Shown here piece by piece: positions 34,514 through 43,540 of a stretch of 64,000 bases of DNA; the first letter of the stretch is position 1, and the number at the start of each line of letters is the position of its first letter. Origin of the DNA: Paenibacillus agricola (GTDB lineage Bacteria > Bacillota > Bacilli > Paenibacillales > NBRC-103111); assembly GCF_011440305.1 (NCBI RefSeq), contig NZ_JAAOIW010000004.1, positions 558,001-622,000 on the forward strand, given 5' to 3'. The position numbers were made by a program, and so were the translations under genes. Under the pieces are notes generated by a model that did not search any database, was not told the origin of the DNA, and worked only from the letters and a program-made list of their open reading frames with translations.

Positions 34514-35763
34514 CCGCTTCTCCCTCCTAGTACCACCGGAAGTTCTTGCAAGTTATGAATCGCATACCCCATTACGCCGATGGAATGCAGCCTCTTCAAC
34601 CAAGCTTCCTTATCGTTAGCAATCGGATTAATCCATAAATGGCAAGGGTTTAGCTGTAACTGCTTCAGCCAATTAAAAATTTGCACAACCGGTTCGCCAT
34701 ATTGCGGTGTAATGATCGTAATAAAGCTGCCAGGCACAAGATTCTGCACTTTCTCTCTAAGCACCTGGCGCAAGCTATAGGTTCCGTCCGCTTCTACGTG
34801 AATAAAATGCTGCTGTACAGCTTTTTGCTGGTTTTGTCCGGGCTTAGGCTCAAAATACATATCATCAGCACCTGTTGAGACCAAGCCTAGGGCAAGGCTT
34901 CGCCCAGCTCCATATTGAAATAAGGAGGCTACAACGGAAACCGACAATTCAAAATCATCCGGGTTCTCGTAAGCTTTACGATTGCGGTCTAAGATCAAAT
35001 AAGTTTTGGGCAAGGACTCCCGTTCAAATTCCTTCGATTTCCATGTGCCGGTTTTTGCTGTCGCGTTCCAATGGATACGTGAGAGGCGATCTCCGTATAT
35101 GTACTCGCGCACACCATTAATTTGCGTGGTTTCCCGCACAGCGCGAGTCGTGGTCGAATGATGATTAGTCCCCTTCATCATTTGATGGTATTGCTGCCAT
35201 TCACGGATTTGTATGGTTTGTGGTAGAACAACAATACTACTTGGCAGTCTCAATGTGCCTCGGTGCTCGAATAGTCCAAAAATATCCTCGGTCACACATT
35301 CAGTCGCACCAAATGTATAAGATCCTCTGCGTAAGGCAGGAGTTCGATATTCCCATTCTCCCCTGCGTCTCCAGTCAGGAACAATGGTCGATTCAAAGGC
35401 GAGCTCACTGCCATTTTTATGAGTTAAACGATCCTTAACGAAAATATACGGGATCGGCCAAAATCCTGGAATTTGTAATTGAATAGCTACAGAAAGCGAG
35501 CTTCCCGCTTCCAGCATGCCACTAGCCTCAGCATTCTGCAGAGCTCGCGCTCCTTGTGTTCGTTTGATGCCGCTCCATTGTCCAAGCAATAAGTAAACAC
35601 TCAAAACCAATATAATCACAAAGAGCATCAGCGCAAGCTTGCCGCCTTGGAACAATAAAAAACCAAGGCTACCCAGCAAGCTAAGCAGTACTGCCCAAAA
35701 TTGTCTGCTCATATTTGGAATTTCCGTAAGCTTCTGAACGATGGCTTCTCTCATCCGGCTCAC
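34510..35763 (-). CDS. DUF58 domain-containing protein
   Basis: 417 aa. Two membrane helices near residues 22-60, then a beta-rich region and the DUF58 block (GVREYIYGDRLSRIHWNATAKTG) leading into a von Willebrand A-like fold. DUF58 proteins pair with MoxR ATPases as metal-dependent chaperone-like partners, by family knowledge. Four-base overlaps on both sides (moxR-like upstream, transglutaminase downstream) show translational coupling. Confidence 0.93.
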   Translation of the reverse strand: MSRMREAIVQKLTEIPNMSRQFWAVLLSLLGSLGFLLFQGGKLALMLFVIILVLSVYLLLGQWSGIKRTQGARALQNAEASGMLEAGSSLSVAIQLQIPGFWPIPYIFVKDRLTHKNGSELAFESTIVPDWRRRGEWEYRTPALRRGSYTFGATECVTEDIFGLFEHRGTLRLPSSIVVLPQTIQIREWQQYHQMMKGTNHHSTTTRAVRETTQINGVREYIYGDRLSRIHWNATAKTGTWKSKEFERESLPKTYLILDRNRKAYENPDDFELSVSVVASLFQYGAGRSLALGLVSTGADDMYFEPKPGQNQQKAVQQHFIHVEADGTYSLRQVLREKVQNLVPGSFITIITPQYGEPVVQIFNWLKQLQLNPCHLWINPIANDKEAWLKRLHSIGVMGYAIHNLQELPVVLGGRSG

Positions 35764-36719
35764 TTCTCCATTCGTACGGGTACTCTCACCTGTTGAAACA
35801 CCGACTGCAATACGGATTGCACCGTAGCACCATCCATTCGGGCTTCAGCATTCAGAATGAGGCGATGCCCCAGCACATATGGAGCGAGGAACTTAATGTC
35901 ATCCGGGATTACATAATCCCGTTCATGAAGCAATGCATAGGCTTTAGACGCCTGAACCAATGCCAAAGTAGCCCGCGGGCTTGCACCAAGAAATAATGAG
36001 GCGTGCTCGCGTGTTTGCCTCGTGATAGACACGAGGTAGCTTGCAACCGCATCATCGAGATGAACGCGTTTGGTGCGTTGCTGGATCGCTAAAATTTGTG
36101 AGATATCCGCTACTGGCTCTAAATTATCCAACGGATGGACAACGCTTTGCGAGATAATCATTTTGGTTTCTGTGGCTTCATCGGGATACCCCAAGCTAAA
36201 CTTCATCATAAACCGGTCCAGCTGTGCTTCTGGGAGCATATAAGTGCCTTCAAAATCAATCGGGTTTTGTGTAGCCAGCATCATAAACGGCTGTGGGAGC
36301 TCGTGCGTTTCTCCGTCAACGGTAATATGTCTTTCTTCCATGGCCTCTAATAAAGCAGATTGGGTTTTGGTGGTTGCCCGGTTGATTTCATCCGCTAATA
36401 AAATGTGGGTCATAATGGGGCCTGGACGAAAAATGAATACTTCATCCTTGGGGTGGTATATGGAAACGCCTGTAATATCGGTGGGAAGTAAATCAGGATT
36501 ACATTGGATACGGCGAAACTGCCCGTGGATGGATTTGGCTAAAGATTTAATAAGAACGGTTTTACCAGTACCAGGTACGTCTTCCAATAATACGTGGCCA
36601 CCTGCTAACATGGCAGTTAAAAGCAACTTAATTTCATCTGTTTTGCCAAGGATGCAAGACTCCAAATTCGCTTGAATGCGCTTTAGCATCCCGATATCTT
36701 CACTAACGATAGCCTCCAT
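35760..36719 (-). CDS. MoxR family AAA ATPase
   Basis: 319 aa AAA+ ATPase. Walker A in LEDVPGTGKTVLIKSL, Walker B in HILLADEINRAT, sensor 1 in MMLATQNPIDFEGTYMLPEAQLDRF and sensor 2 near SPRATLAL, all diagnostic of MoxR. It probably remodels or activates the DUF58/transglutaminase partners encoded behind it. First gene of the operon. Confidence 0.95.
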   Translation of the reverse strand: MEAIVSEDIGMLKRIQANLESCILGKTDEIKLLLTAMLAGGHVLLEDVPGTGKTVLIKSLAKSIHGQFRRIQCNPDLLPTDITGVSIYHPKDEVFIFRPGPIMTHILLADEINRATTKTQSALLEAMEERHITVDGETHELPQPFMMLATQNPIDFEGTYMLPEAQLDRFMMKFSLGYPDEATETKMIISQSVVHPLDNLEPVADISQILAIQQRTKRVHLDDAVASYLVSITRQTREHASLFLGASPRATLALVQASKAYALLHERDYVIPDDIKFLAPYVLGHRLILNAEARMDGATVQSVLQSVFQQVRVPVRMEK

Positions 36720-36860
36720 ATTCCTGCTCCTCCTTGGATTGTATGAGATAGTTGGGCTAAGTAATTCTGACTCTATTTTACAGGAATAAAAAAAAGTAGT
36801 ATACGTGCAAATGCGCTAAATTTGTTTGTAAAATTACACATTTTAAGCCATTGCAAAGCA

Positions 36861-36886
36861 AAAAAACCCAAGGGGCAAGCCCCTTG
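36861..36886 (-). terminator. terminator of the spoVA operon
   Basis: CAAGGGGC-AA-GCCCCTTG (36869-36886) followed on the minus strand by GGTTTTTT. It lies about 60 bases past the spoVAE stop. Confidence 0.88.
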
Positions 36887-36948
36887 AGCAATCAGTCCCT
36901 ATAAAGTATACGCTCTAAACCGACAAACGGTTGCATTTATTTTTTTAA

Positions 36949-37311
36949 TTAACCACGGGGCCGACAAACCAGTGCGGCTAGGAAGGAAAAAATAATCGCC
37001 GAGGAAATACCTGCGCTTGTGACATTAAAAATGCCCGTTATAATACCAATGGGGCCATCCTCCCTCAACTCCTGCAACGCCCCGTGGACAAGCGCATTAC
37101 CAAAGCTGGTAATCGGCACGGTAGCACCCGCTCCGGCAAAGCGGATGATCGGATCATACCAGCCAATCCCATCCAACACCGCACCGCTCACCACCAAGGT
37201 GCTCATTGTATGTGCAGGTGTCAGCTTACCCACATCCATCAGAATTTGCCCGATTACGCAGATGCCGCCGCCAACAATAAAAGCCCAAACAAATTTCATG
37301 GCAGTTTCCAT
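36949..37311 (-). CDS. spoVAE: stage V sporulation protein AE (SpoVAEb type)
   Basis: Small membrane protein of 120 aa with about four hydrophobic helices, part of the SpoVA channel that moves Ca-dipicolinate into and out of the spore core. Matches the SpoVAEb family (FVGGGICVIGQILMD-like opening, FAGAGATVPITSFGNALVHGAL). It is homologous to SpoVAC, which shares the CIIGQ and AGAGSAVPVTGFANS blocks. Abuts spoVAD directly. Confidence 0.95.
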   Translation of the reverse strand: METAMKFVWAFIVGGGICVIGQILMDVGKLTPAHTMSTLVVSGAVLDGIGWYDPIIRFAGAGATVPITSFGNALVHGALQELREDGPIGIITGIFNVTSAGISSAIIFSFLAALVCRPRG

Positions 37312-38325
37312 CTAATTCACCCCGCTTTCAATAGCTACTGCATGTGCAATACAGGGGATACTTTCCCCTTGCTGAAAGGACAGCGGCGATAACAAAGCGC
37401 CTGTTGCGATAACCAATACCTTGCTATATTCGCCTTTGATGATTTTTTTGAGAATATGCCCATAGGTGACTGTAGCCGAGCAGCCACAGCCACTGCCCCC
37501 TGACATAACGGGCTGCTTCTCACGATCATAAATCATCAAGCCGCAATCCCGATAAATCGTCTGCTCGATCGGTACCTTATGCTTGGCCAGCAACTCATTC
37601 GCAATGTCATAGCCAACCTCTGCCAGATCTCCTGTTACGATCAGGTCATAATAGCCGGGCTCACGGTCGAAGTCCCTAAAATGTGCTTGCATCGTGTCCA
37701 CTGCTGCCGGAGCCATCGCTGCCCCCATATTAAACGGATCCTTAATGCCCATATCGATCACACGCCCAATGGTCGCACCTGTGACGACTGGTCCCTTGCC
37801 GCTATTCGATACAACGGCTGCTCCTGCACCCGTTACGGTATATTGTGCAGTCGGCGGCTTCTGGGAGCCATATTCCGTCGGATAACGGAATTGCTTCTCC
37901 GACGTGCAGTTATGGCTGGATGTGCCAGCCATTGCGTAGTGGGCATAGCCGGCATCGATCATCATAGAAGCGATTGCCAGCCCCTCCATCGAGGTCGAGC
38001 ATGCCCCAAAAATGCCAATATAAGGTATGGCCAGCGTGCGCGCGGCAAAGGTGCTCGTAATAATTTGGTTCATCAGATCGCCGCCAATAAAAAACTGCAC
38101 CTGCTCCTTCGTCAAACCAGCATTTTCTATAGCCAGCTTGCAGGCTTCATTCAAAAGCACTAATTCCGCTTGCTCCCAGCTATCCTGCCCCAAGATCTTA
38201 TCGCCATGAATAATATCAAAATCATCAGCGAGCGGTCCAGAGCCCTCCTCAGGACCTACAACCGTAGAAGTCCCTATAATGACGGGACGATTGTCAAATT
38301 TCCAGCTTTGGTGCCCCTGAAGCAT
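37312..38325 (-). CDS. spoVAD: stage V sporulation protein AD
   Basis: 337 aa, thiolase-like fold that binds dipicolinic acid in the SpoVA complex. Seen: GTSTVVGPEEGSGPLADDFD, YIGIFGACSTSMEGLAIAS near residue 112, HNCTSEKQFRYPTEYG and the C-terminal CGLMIYDREKQPVMSGGSG block. AGGAGG precedes the ATG. Three bases after spoVAC and immediately before spoVAE; the canonical C-D-E order. spoVAA, AB and AF are absent, as in the minimal spoVA cassettes. Confidence 0.97.
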   Translation of the reverse strand: MLQGHQSWKFDNRPVIIGTSTVVGPEEGSGPLADDFDIIHGDKILGQDSWEQAELVLLNEACKLAIENAGLTKEQVQFFIGGDLMNQIITSTFAARTLAIPYIGIFGACSTSMEGLAIASMMIDAGYAHYAMAGTSSHNCTSEKQFRYPTEYGSQKPPTAQYTVTGAGAAVVSNSGKGPVVTGATIGRVIDMGIKDPFNMGAAMAPAAVDTMQAHFRDFDREPGYYDLIVTGDLAEVGYDIANELLAKHKVPIEQTIYRDCGLMIYDREKQPVMSGGSGCGCSATVTYGHILKKIIKGEYSKVLVIATGALLSPLSFQQGESIPCIAHAVAIESGVN

Positions 38326-38328
38326 GCT

Positions 38329-38808
38329 TCATCCTCCTATCCCTAAAATCCAATGGACCAATCCCACTACAAAAGCGGCAGTAATCCCGAATACTATTAC
38401 AGATCCTGCTAATTTAAACATATTACCGCCAACACCTAATACCATCCCTTCGCTCTTATGCTCAAGCGCCGCTGAACACATCGAATTGGCAAATCCCGTA
38501 ACCGGAACGGCCGAACCTGCACCAGCCCACTGTGCTATCTTGTCATATACACCAAAGCAAGTAAGAATGACTGATAATAAGACAAGCACAGCTACGGTCG
38601 GATTACCTGCCTTCTCCGCTGTAAAACCGAACCCATGAACGAACATTTCCGTTAATGCTTGCCCGATTATACAAACAAAGCCCCCTACTAGAAATGCCCG
38701 TATACAATTTTTTAAGACTGGACGTGCAGGCTCGTTTCTTTTGGCAAGATCCTGATACTCCTTCTGCGTCGAGGTCATCTTTTGTTTCGTTTTTGAGGAC
38801 ATGTACAA
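38329..38808 (-). CDS. spoVAC: stage V sporulation protein AC
   Basis: 159 aa membrane protein with about four helices, the mechanosensitive-channel-like subunit of the SpoVA dipicolinate channel. Seen: FLVGGFVCIIGQALTEMF and WAGAGSAVPVTGFANSMCSAALEHKSEG. The start is probably TTG at 38808 with GGGAGG six bases upstream; ATG at 38802 would leave a 12-base gap. First gene of the operon and divergent from the DUF1657 gene; a forespore (sigma-G) promoter is expected in the 140-base gap but I cannot place it confidently. Confidence 0.95.
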   Translation of the reverse strand: MYMSSKTKQKMTSTQKEYQDLAKRNEPARPVLKNCIRAFLVGGFVCIIGQALTEMFVHGFGFTAEKAGNPTVAVLVLLSVILTCFGVYDKIAQWAGAGSAVPVTGFANSMCSAALEHKSEGMVLGVGGNMFKLAGSVIVFGITAAFVVGLVHWILGIGG

Positions 38809-38949
38809 TTCTCGCCTCCCACTTAAGTAAATCTTTTGTTAACAACTATTATTTACATATGCCCCTATACTTATCATTCCAAATAATCTCAGAATATAAA
38901 AACGATTTGTGCAAATAATGAAGCAAGGAAACACGGGAGGTGAAAAACC

Positions 38950-39156
38950 ATGACAGTTGCATCCGATGTTAAAACCACACTAGCTTCCTTAAAAAGTGCA
39001 CAAGCCAACTTTGAAACATTTGCTCTCAGCACACAAAATCAAGATGCCAAGCAAATGTTTGAGCAAGCCGCTCAAACCACCCAACAAGTTGTTGATCAAA
39101 TTAGCGGTCGTGTACAGCAATTGGAAAACGAGGAGCCACAATACAAGGGCTTCTAA
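38950..39156 (+). CDS. DUF1657 protein
   Basis: 68-aa soluble helical protein matching DUF1657 end to end (VKTTLASLKSAQANFETFAL, DAKQMFEQAAQ, VQQLENEEPQYKGF). A strong GGGAGGTGA binding site precedes the ATG. DUF1657 genes accompany spoVAC-D-Eb in spore-former cassettes including the mobile spoVA2 operon, so a spore role is likely; the biochemical function is unknown. Here it is divergent from spoVAC and followed by a terminator. Confidence 0.93.
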   Translation: MTVASDVKTTLASLKSAQANFETFALSTQNQDAKQMFEQAAQTTQQVVDQISGRVQQLENEEPQYKGF

Positions 39157-39181
39157 TAAATCCAGCAAAGCAAAGGTAGCC

Positions 39182-39223
39182 AAAAAGCCTTGTCATAGCC
39201 TCTAAAGGTATGCAAGGCTTTTT
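39182..39223. terminator. bidirectional terminator between DUF1657 and germination genes
   Basis: AAAAAGCCTTG pairs with CAAGGCTTTTT, eleven base pairs with a 20-base loop. Both arms carry A/T-runs, so it serves the convergent DUF1657 and germinant-receptor operons. Confidence 0.88.
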
Positions 39224-39224
39224 A

Positions 39225-40328
39225 TTATGGAATCGGATGAATCCATCGTTTGATTTTCGCTACAATTACAAGAATAAGGATAGGCGAGGTTAGTATCAAG
39301 GTGACCCACAAGGGGTGAATCACAGAAACAAAGTATACCCAGCGGGTATCTCCTTTAAAATTAATCGCCATTAAATAGCAAACTAACGTTAAGGGATAAA
39401 CAAAGAAACAAGGCTCTCGAGGCTTAAAAAGCTCCGTAAAGGCTTTATTAAGAATAAACAAGGCGATCGTTACCTTCATATAGGAGCCGGCTATTAAAGA
39501 CATTCCGATTACAGACTCAATCCGCTGAATAATTTCCTGCACCTCAACCACTCGCGCCACTTCAAACAGTGAATATTTCCGCTCACCAGCCATCGGTCCA
39601 AATATCATAATCGTGCTTAAAATCGAAAAAATCAAGGTTACCCCATTTAATAGCAAAGCGATCAAAAGCGGCTTCTTCAGCTTCGATTGCTCATCACTGC
39701 GAACATAGCTAAATAAAAACAAAAATATGCCCATTTCACCATACGGAAAACCAAAGCTAGAATACGCTCCATGCAGCACTGGCGCTAGTCCATTCGGCAT
39801 AACCGGTAAAAGCATAATGGGCTCATAATCCGGGACAGCTAGCAGCCAGACCGATATCGTGAACAGCATGACGATCACTACGAGTAAAGTGAACATACGC
39901 GCTATGACTTCAATACCGCAGCGGACTGTTATTGCGGCTAACCCAAATATAAATCCACAAAAAATATAAAGCGGTGTTTCTCTCATTAAAGAGCTTTTCA
40001 GAAACAGGCCTATATCGAGTGAAATGCCTGTACATAAATGAAAGGCAAATGGGATAATTAACCATACTAATCCTATTGCCCCAGGACGGCCTACGATTTG
40101 GCTGCTCATTTCTATAAAGCCTTGCTCGGGATATAAACGGTTTAAGTAAAGCATCCCTAGTAATATTAGAAATCCCCCGCATAAAGCCAACAGCAGTGAT
40201 AACCATGCATCATTTTTAGCTAAGGCAATGATCGGTCCGGGAACATTAACAATGGCGGAGCCGGTTAAATAGCTAAATAGCAGGATAGCTAACTGATTCG
40301 AGCTGATTTTATCCTTATTATGCGCCAC
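39225..40328 (-). CDS. germinant receptor B subunit (GerAB/GerKB permease)
   Basis: 367 aa integral membrane protein with about ten helices, of the APC-superfamily spore germination permease family. It binds the small-molecule germinant in the spore inner membrane. Family blocks: ISSNQLAILLFSYLTGSAIVNVP at the N-terminus, NDAWLSLLLAL, and FPYGEMGIFLFLFSY. The start is GTG with AGAGGTG seven bases upstream. Last gene of the A-C-D-B operon. Which germinant it senses cannot be deduced. Confidence 0.93.
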   Translation of the reverse strand: MAHNKDKISSNQLAILLFSYLTGSAIVNVPGPIIALAKNDAWLSLLLALCGGFLILLGMLYLNRLYPEQGFIEMSSQIVGRPGAIGLVWLIIPFAFHLCTGISLDIGLFLKSSLMRETPLYIFCGFIFGLAAITVRCGIEVIARMFTLLVVIVMLFTISVWLLAVPDYEPIMLLPVMPNGLAPVLHGAYSSFGFPYGEMGIFLFLFSYVRSDEQSKLKKPLLIALLLNGVTLIFSILSTIMIFGPMAGERKYSLFEVARVVEVQEIIQRIESVIGMSLIAGSYMKVTIALFILNKAFTELFKPREPCFFVYPLTLVCYLMAINFKGDTRWVYFVSVIHPLWVTLILTSPILILVIVAKIKRWIHPIP

Positions 40329-40356
40329 TGATGTACACCTCTTTTTGCGGATAGGC

Positions 40357-40605
40357 TTAGGAAACGGCTGTTAGTAGCCACGCGGCCACCTTCTTAGCGG
40401 GTACGGCAAACACTGCCTCGGCTGCCTCATAAATAAAAGGCAGCTTTAGCTGAAGCATGTAACTAATGGCTGAATATAAAGTGATGGCTATAAGCAAGAG
40501 ATAAACCCCCTGCTCCCTCCAGTTAAACGGACCAGACAGCCTTTTATAATCGCGGAGCAGTATGAGCGCATATACGAGAAACATCAGCAAAATTCGTTCT
40601 GCCAT
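40357..40605 (-). CDS. small two-helix protein in the germinant receptor operon (D-subunit candidate)
   Basis: About 82 aa with two predicted membrane helices (ERILLMFLVYALILL and GVYLLLIAITLYSAISYML) and a short tail. It lies between the C and B subunit genes. Small two-helix D subunits are known in some gerA-type operons and modulate germination, and size, topology and position fit that class. Of three nearby ATGs, 40605 is best, six bases after AAGGAGG. No sequence motif proves the assignment. Confidence 0.75.
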   Translation of the reverse strand: MAERILLMFLVYALILLRDYKRLSGPFNWREQGVYLLLIAITLYSAISYMLQLKLPFIYEAAEAVFAVPAKKVAAWLLTAVS

Positions 40606-40658
40606 CATTTGCCTCCTTGCCAGCAGTAGCTGCGGCCACAATTATTAGTCTCTGCCAC

Positions 40659-41819
40659 TTAATGCATGGATTCCCCGATCATCGTTCCCGATGTTACCAC
40701 TGTAGCCTGAATCTCATAGGTGAAAGGGATTTGTGCAAACCTCTCCTCCCAATCGTCCTTCCAGCTTTTCCAAAGCTGCGGATTTTGACGGTACAAGATG
40801 CTGCTTAAATGGATCGAATCCATTTTGTTTTTTTGTAGCCAAGCAACCGTTCGACTTATTTGTTGCTCCAACTCCTTCTCAACACGGGCATCAAAAATAT
40901 GCTCCTCCTCCACCATCGTTACCTTGGAGCAGCTCAGCTCTCCAATTGCTCCTTCTACAGCAACCTTCACATGCGCGGATATTTGTTCATCCTTTACAAC
41001 CAATCTGATGATCGTACGAGTCGAAATAATCTCAAAGGACTCCTGCCTTTGAACCGGCTGGTTCTCACAGGGAAGCTCAATAATGCCTGTTTTATATTGA
41101 TTTTTCAGCAGCAGCAGCCCCTCGGTATTTTTGGAATTTAACACCCCTTCCATTTTCCCTTTATGGATCAGCGCTACTCCGGCAACTGGTGTCGTTTCCT
41201 TTTCTGGCCTATAGGGGCTTTTATAAACATAAGCTATGGTAGCGTCTCCAGACTCGCTTTTAAGCTGCTTTCCCAAGGTCAGAAGTGTCGTATCCTCCGT
41301 TTTCCCAGAAAAGAAGGTGCCTGATTTCTTCACCCTGAGCATTTGCTGGCTCAATGTTTTCTCAACCAGTGGCTTCATACTCAAGTATTCGCTGGCATGC
41401 CCCTCTGTAATGACGATCGAGGAGGTGAGCCGCGGCTCATGATCCCTGTAAAAGTAATCTAGCAACGTGTTCAAATTCGCAGACCTCGCCAACTGCTCAC
41501 CTATGACCACTACTCGCATATGGCTCCATTGGGCACTTCTGCCAAGGTGCAAGGGAATGTCGCGAATGGCTTCAAACAAGCTATCATCACTAGTATGGAT
41601 ATTGACATACGATAAGCCTTCTTCTCCGCCTTTTACAGAGCCGGATTGGGTAGGCTTGTAAATTTGGACAGTAAGGTCAATCATGCCAGGCTTGGATTGG
41701 TCAAGAGCAACCCCCATCACAAAACCTCGTTCCGTCAGCTCAGCCTTGCTCCAGCACCCACTTAAGCAGCACATGCAGAGCAATAGGAAAATTACTGCAT
41801 AGCGATTCATTCCTCTCAC
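40659..41819 (-). CDS. Ger(x)C family germinant receptor lipoprotein (C subunit)
   Basis: 386 aa lipoprotein of the spore inner membrane. Signal peptide ends in a lipobox, CCLSGCWSKAELTERGFVMG, with the invariant Ger(x)C opening ELTERG and GVALDQ. Middle and C-terminal domains carry HLGRSAQWSHMRVVVIGE and LEQQISRTVAWLQK. The start is GTG at 41819 or ATG at 41810. It follows the A subunit gene by 13 bases. Confidence 0.93.
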   Translation of the reverse strand: MRGMNRYAVIFLLLCMCCLSGCWSKAELTERGFVMGVALDQSKPGMIDLTVQIYKPTQSGSVKGGEEGLSYVNIHTSDDSLFEAIRDIPLHLGRSAQWSHMRVVVIGEQLARSANLNTLLDYFYRDHEPRLTSSIVITEGHASEYLSMKPLVEKTLSQQMLRVKKSGTFFSGKTEDTTLLTLGKQLKSESGDATIAYVYKSPYRPEKETTPVAGVALIHKGKMEGVLNSKNTEGLLLLKNQYKTGIIELPCENQPVQRQESFEIISTRTIIRLVVKDEQISAHVKVAVEGAIGELSCSKVTMVEEEHIFDARVEKELEQQISRTVAWLQKNKMDSIHLSSILYRQNPQLWKSWKDDWEERFAQIPFTYEIQATVVTSGTMIGESMH

Positions 41820-41832
41820 TCACTTCCCATTA

Positions 41833-43317
41833 TCATTTCAGCAGCTGCTTATGTGTATGGCGATTCCTCGGTGAGCGCAACAGCGTTTTCAGTGGCGCGC
41901 GAACGAATACATCCTTGAACTGGCTAAATCTCCAAGGTGCCAATGGCGCCAAATAAGGCTGCCCCAACGAGCGAAGGCAAGTCAGATGAAGCAAAATGCA
42001 AAGTAAGCCAAGCATCAAGCCAAAGCCTCCTAGCATGGAGGATAAGAACATGAGCGGAAACCGCAAAATACGTAACGCCGTTGAAATGGTATATTGGGGC
42101 AGCCCAAATGAGGCAATTCCTGTGGCAGCAACGATCACAACCATAATCGGTGAGGCGATACCGGCATTAATGGAGGCCTCGCCAATAACTAATGCCCCTA
42201 CTATCGATACAGCCGAGCCAATCGGACGTGGTAATCTTATCCCCGCTTCACGTAAGAGCTCGAAAAAGAACTCCATAATTAAGGCTTCAAAAAGCGTCGG
42301 AAAAGGAATGCCCTCCCTAGCATCAACAATGGCCAGCAGCAGGACAGTTGGAATTAGCTCTGGATGGAAATTGGAAAGAGCGATATAGGTGCTGGGTAAA
42401 ATAAGTGACATAAAAAATGCGGCAAGACGCAAAAACCGTACCATCGTGGAAATCACTGTTCGTTGGTAGTAATCCTCGCTAGACTGGAGGAATTCGGCAA
42501 ATAGTCCAGGGCAAATTAATATGGAGCCTGTTCCTTGTACGAGCAATATGATTTTACCATCGAGCATCGCAGCGACTGCCGTATCTGGCCGTTCGGTGTA
42601 ACGGAATTGAGGAAATGGCGAATAAGGCGAATCCTCTAACATTTCCTCCACATAAGAGGTTTCAAGCACCTCATAGTCGGGAATGACCGCGAGCCTGTTT
42701 TCAAAATTAGCCAAGGTCTCCGGGTTAACCGTGCCTTCTAAATATCCATAAATAACCTCAGTTTGGGTTTCGCCTCCCGCTCTAATAGATTTAAGCTTGA
42801 ATTTCGGTGTGGTTAGGCGACAACGCAGCAGGCCGATATTTTTGTTCAAGCTCTCTACCGTGCTTTCGCGGGGTCCTTGGACGACAGCTTCATTGGTAGG
42901 CTCGGAAACCGGCCGTTTTTCCACTGTTCCTGTCTTATAGCTTAATACATGCTCCCAGGAGTCGAAAAAAATAACCAAATTTCCATCCTTAATATGCTCT
43001 AGCGCTGTTTGGAAATCCATCAATAACATCGCATTTTGTGCGGATACCCCATAGTTGCTGAAAAATTGGATAACCTGCTCTACTGTCACAGCAGTTGCCG
43101 GTCCTACCTCATATGTAACTAAATCCTGCAACGACTGTTTCAAAAAGTTGATTTTCAATTCTGGAGCCAACGATTTGTAGTGAATCGAAAAAGCAGAATA
43201 ACAAAGCTCAGGGCCATAGCTGCACTCCATGATCTCAATGTCGTTGCAATCGCTGAAAATTTGTTTCATTTGCAATAAGTTGTTCGCCAATATAGGAGAA
43301 ATCATAGCCTTGTCCAT
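41833..43317 (-). CDS. germinant receptor A subunit (GerA/GerKA family)
   Basis: 494 aa. A large N-terminal soluble domain (residues 1-290) with the GerA block DGKIILLVQGTGSILICPGLFAEF, followed by about five membrane helices (STYIALSNFHPELIPTVLLL, PRPIGSAVSIVGALVIGEAS). Part of the A-B-C receptor in the spore inner membrane. GGGAGG is nine bases before the ATG. First clear gene of the operon; two short ORFs lie just upstream on the same strand. Confidence 0.95.
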   Translation of the reverse strand: MDKAMISPILANNLLQMKQIFSDCNDIEIMECSYGPELCYSAFSIHYKSLAPELKINFLKQSLQDLVTYEVGPATAVTVEQVIQFFSNYGVSAQNAMLLMDFQTALEHIKDGNLVIFFDSWEHVLSYKTGTVEKRPVSEPTNEAVVQGPRESTVESLNKNIGLLRCRLTTPKFKLKSIRAGGETQTEVIYGYLEGTVNPETLANFENRLAVIPDYEVLETSYVEEMLEDSPYSPFPQFRYTERPDTAVAAMLDGKIILLVQGTGSILICPGLFAEFLQSSEDYYQRTVISTMVRFLRLAAFFMSLILPSTYIALSNFHPELIPTVLLLAIVDAREGIPFPTLFEALIMEFFFELLREAGIRLPRPIGSAVSIVGALVIGEASINAGIASPIMVVIVAATGIASFGLPQYTISTALRILRFPLMFLSSMLGGFGLMLGLLCILLHLTCLRSLGQPYLAPLAPWRFSQFKDVFVRAPLKTLLRSPRNRHTHKQLLK

Positions 43318-43355
43318 GCGCTTATCCTCCCTTTTTTACAAGTTAGTATGTAGTT

Positions 43356-43478
43356 TTACCAGAAAACTATACCTGAGGCCATGCTTAAAAGCCCTGTAGC
43401 GGCATCCACAAGGCTTTCGTATTGATATAGTGAAACACTGCGATGCATCCTCTCATACCGTTTTATATAGTCATCCAT
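43356..43478 (-). CDS. candidate 40-aa ORF upstream of the germinant receptor operon
   Basis: Reading frame MDDYIKRYERMHRSVSLYQY... ending GIVFW, with an amphipathic, basic first half and a hydrophobic end. It overlaps the stop of the 25-aa ORF in another frame and ends 38 bases before the A subunit gene. It has no convincing ribosome binding site of its own, so expression would depend on coupling. No family recognised; could be noncoding. Confidence 0.25.
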   Translation of the reverse strand: MDDYIKRYERMHRSVSLYQYESLVDAATGLLSMASGIVFW

Positions 43479-43540
43479 AATAGGATCAGCAGCAATAGAA
43501 ACAAAACCAGGATCAAAATCAAGTTCGTCAGCTTATTCAT
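43463..43540 (-). CDS. candidate 25-aa hydrophobic peptide upstream of the germinant receptor operon
   Basis: Reading frame MNKLTNLILILVLFLLLLIL... ending WMTI: a basic N-terminus and an uninterrupted hydrophobic run of about 18 residues, i.e. one membrane helix. GGGAG lies nine bases before the ATG. It is the only feature with a plausible ribosome binding site in the 376-base gap between the A subunit gene and the uronate isomerase, and it is oriented into the operon. No family recognised. Confidence 0.4.
   Translation of the reverse strand: MNKLTNLILILVLFLLLLILLWMTI

Noticed and set aside
37579-38163. 194-codon plus-strand frame opposite spoVAD
   Set aside because: Antisense to a clear spoVAD coding sequence; composition rich in Cys/Arg/His typical of a shadow frame.
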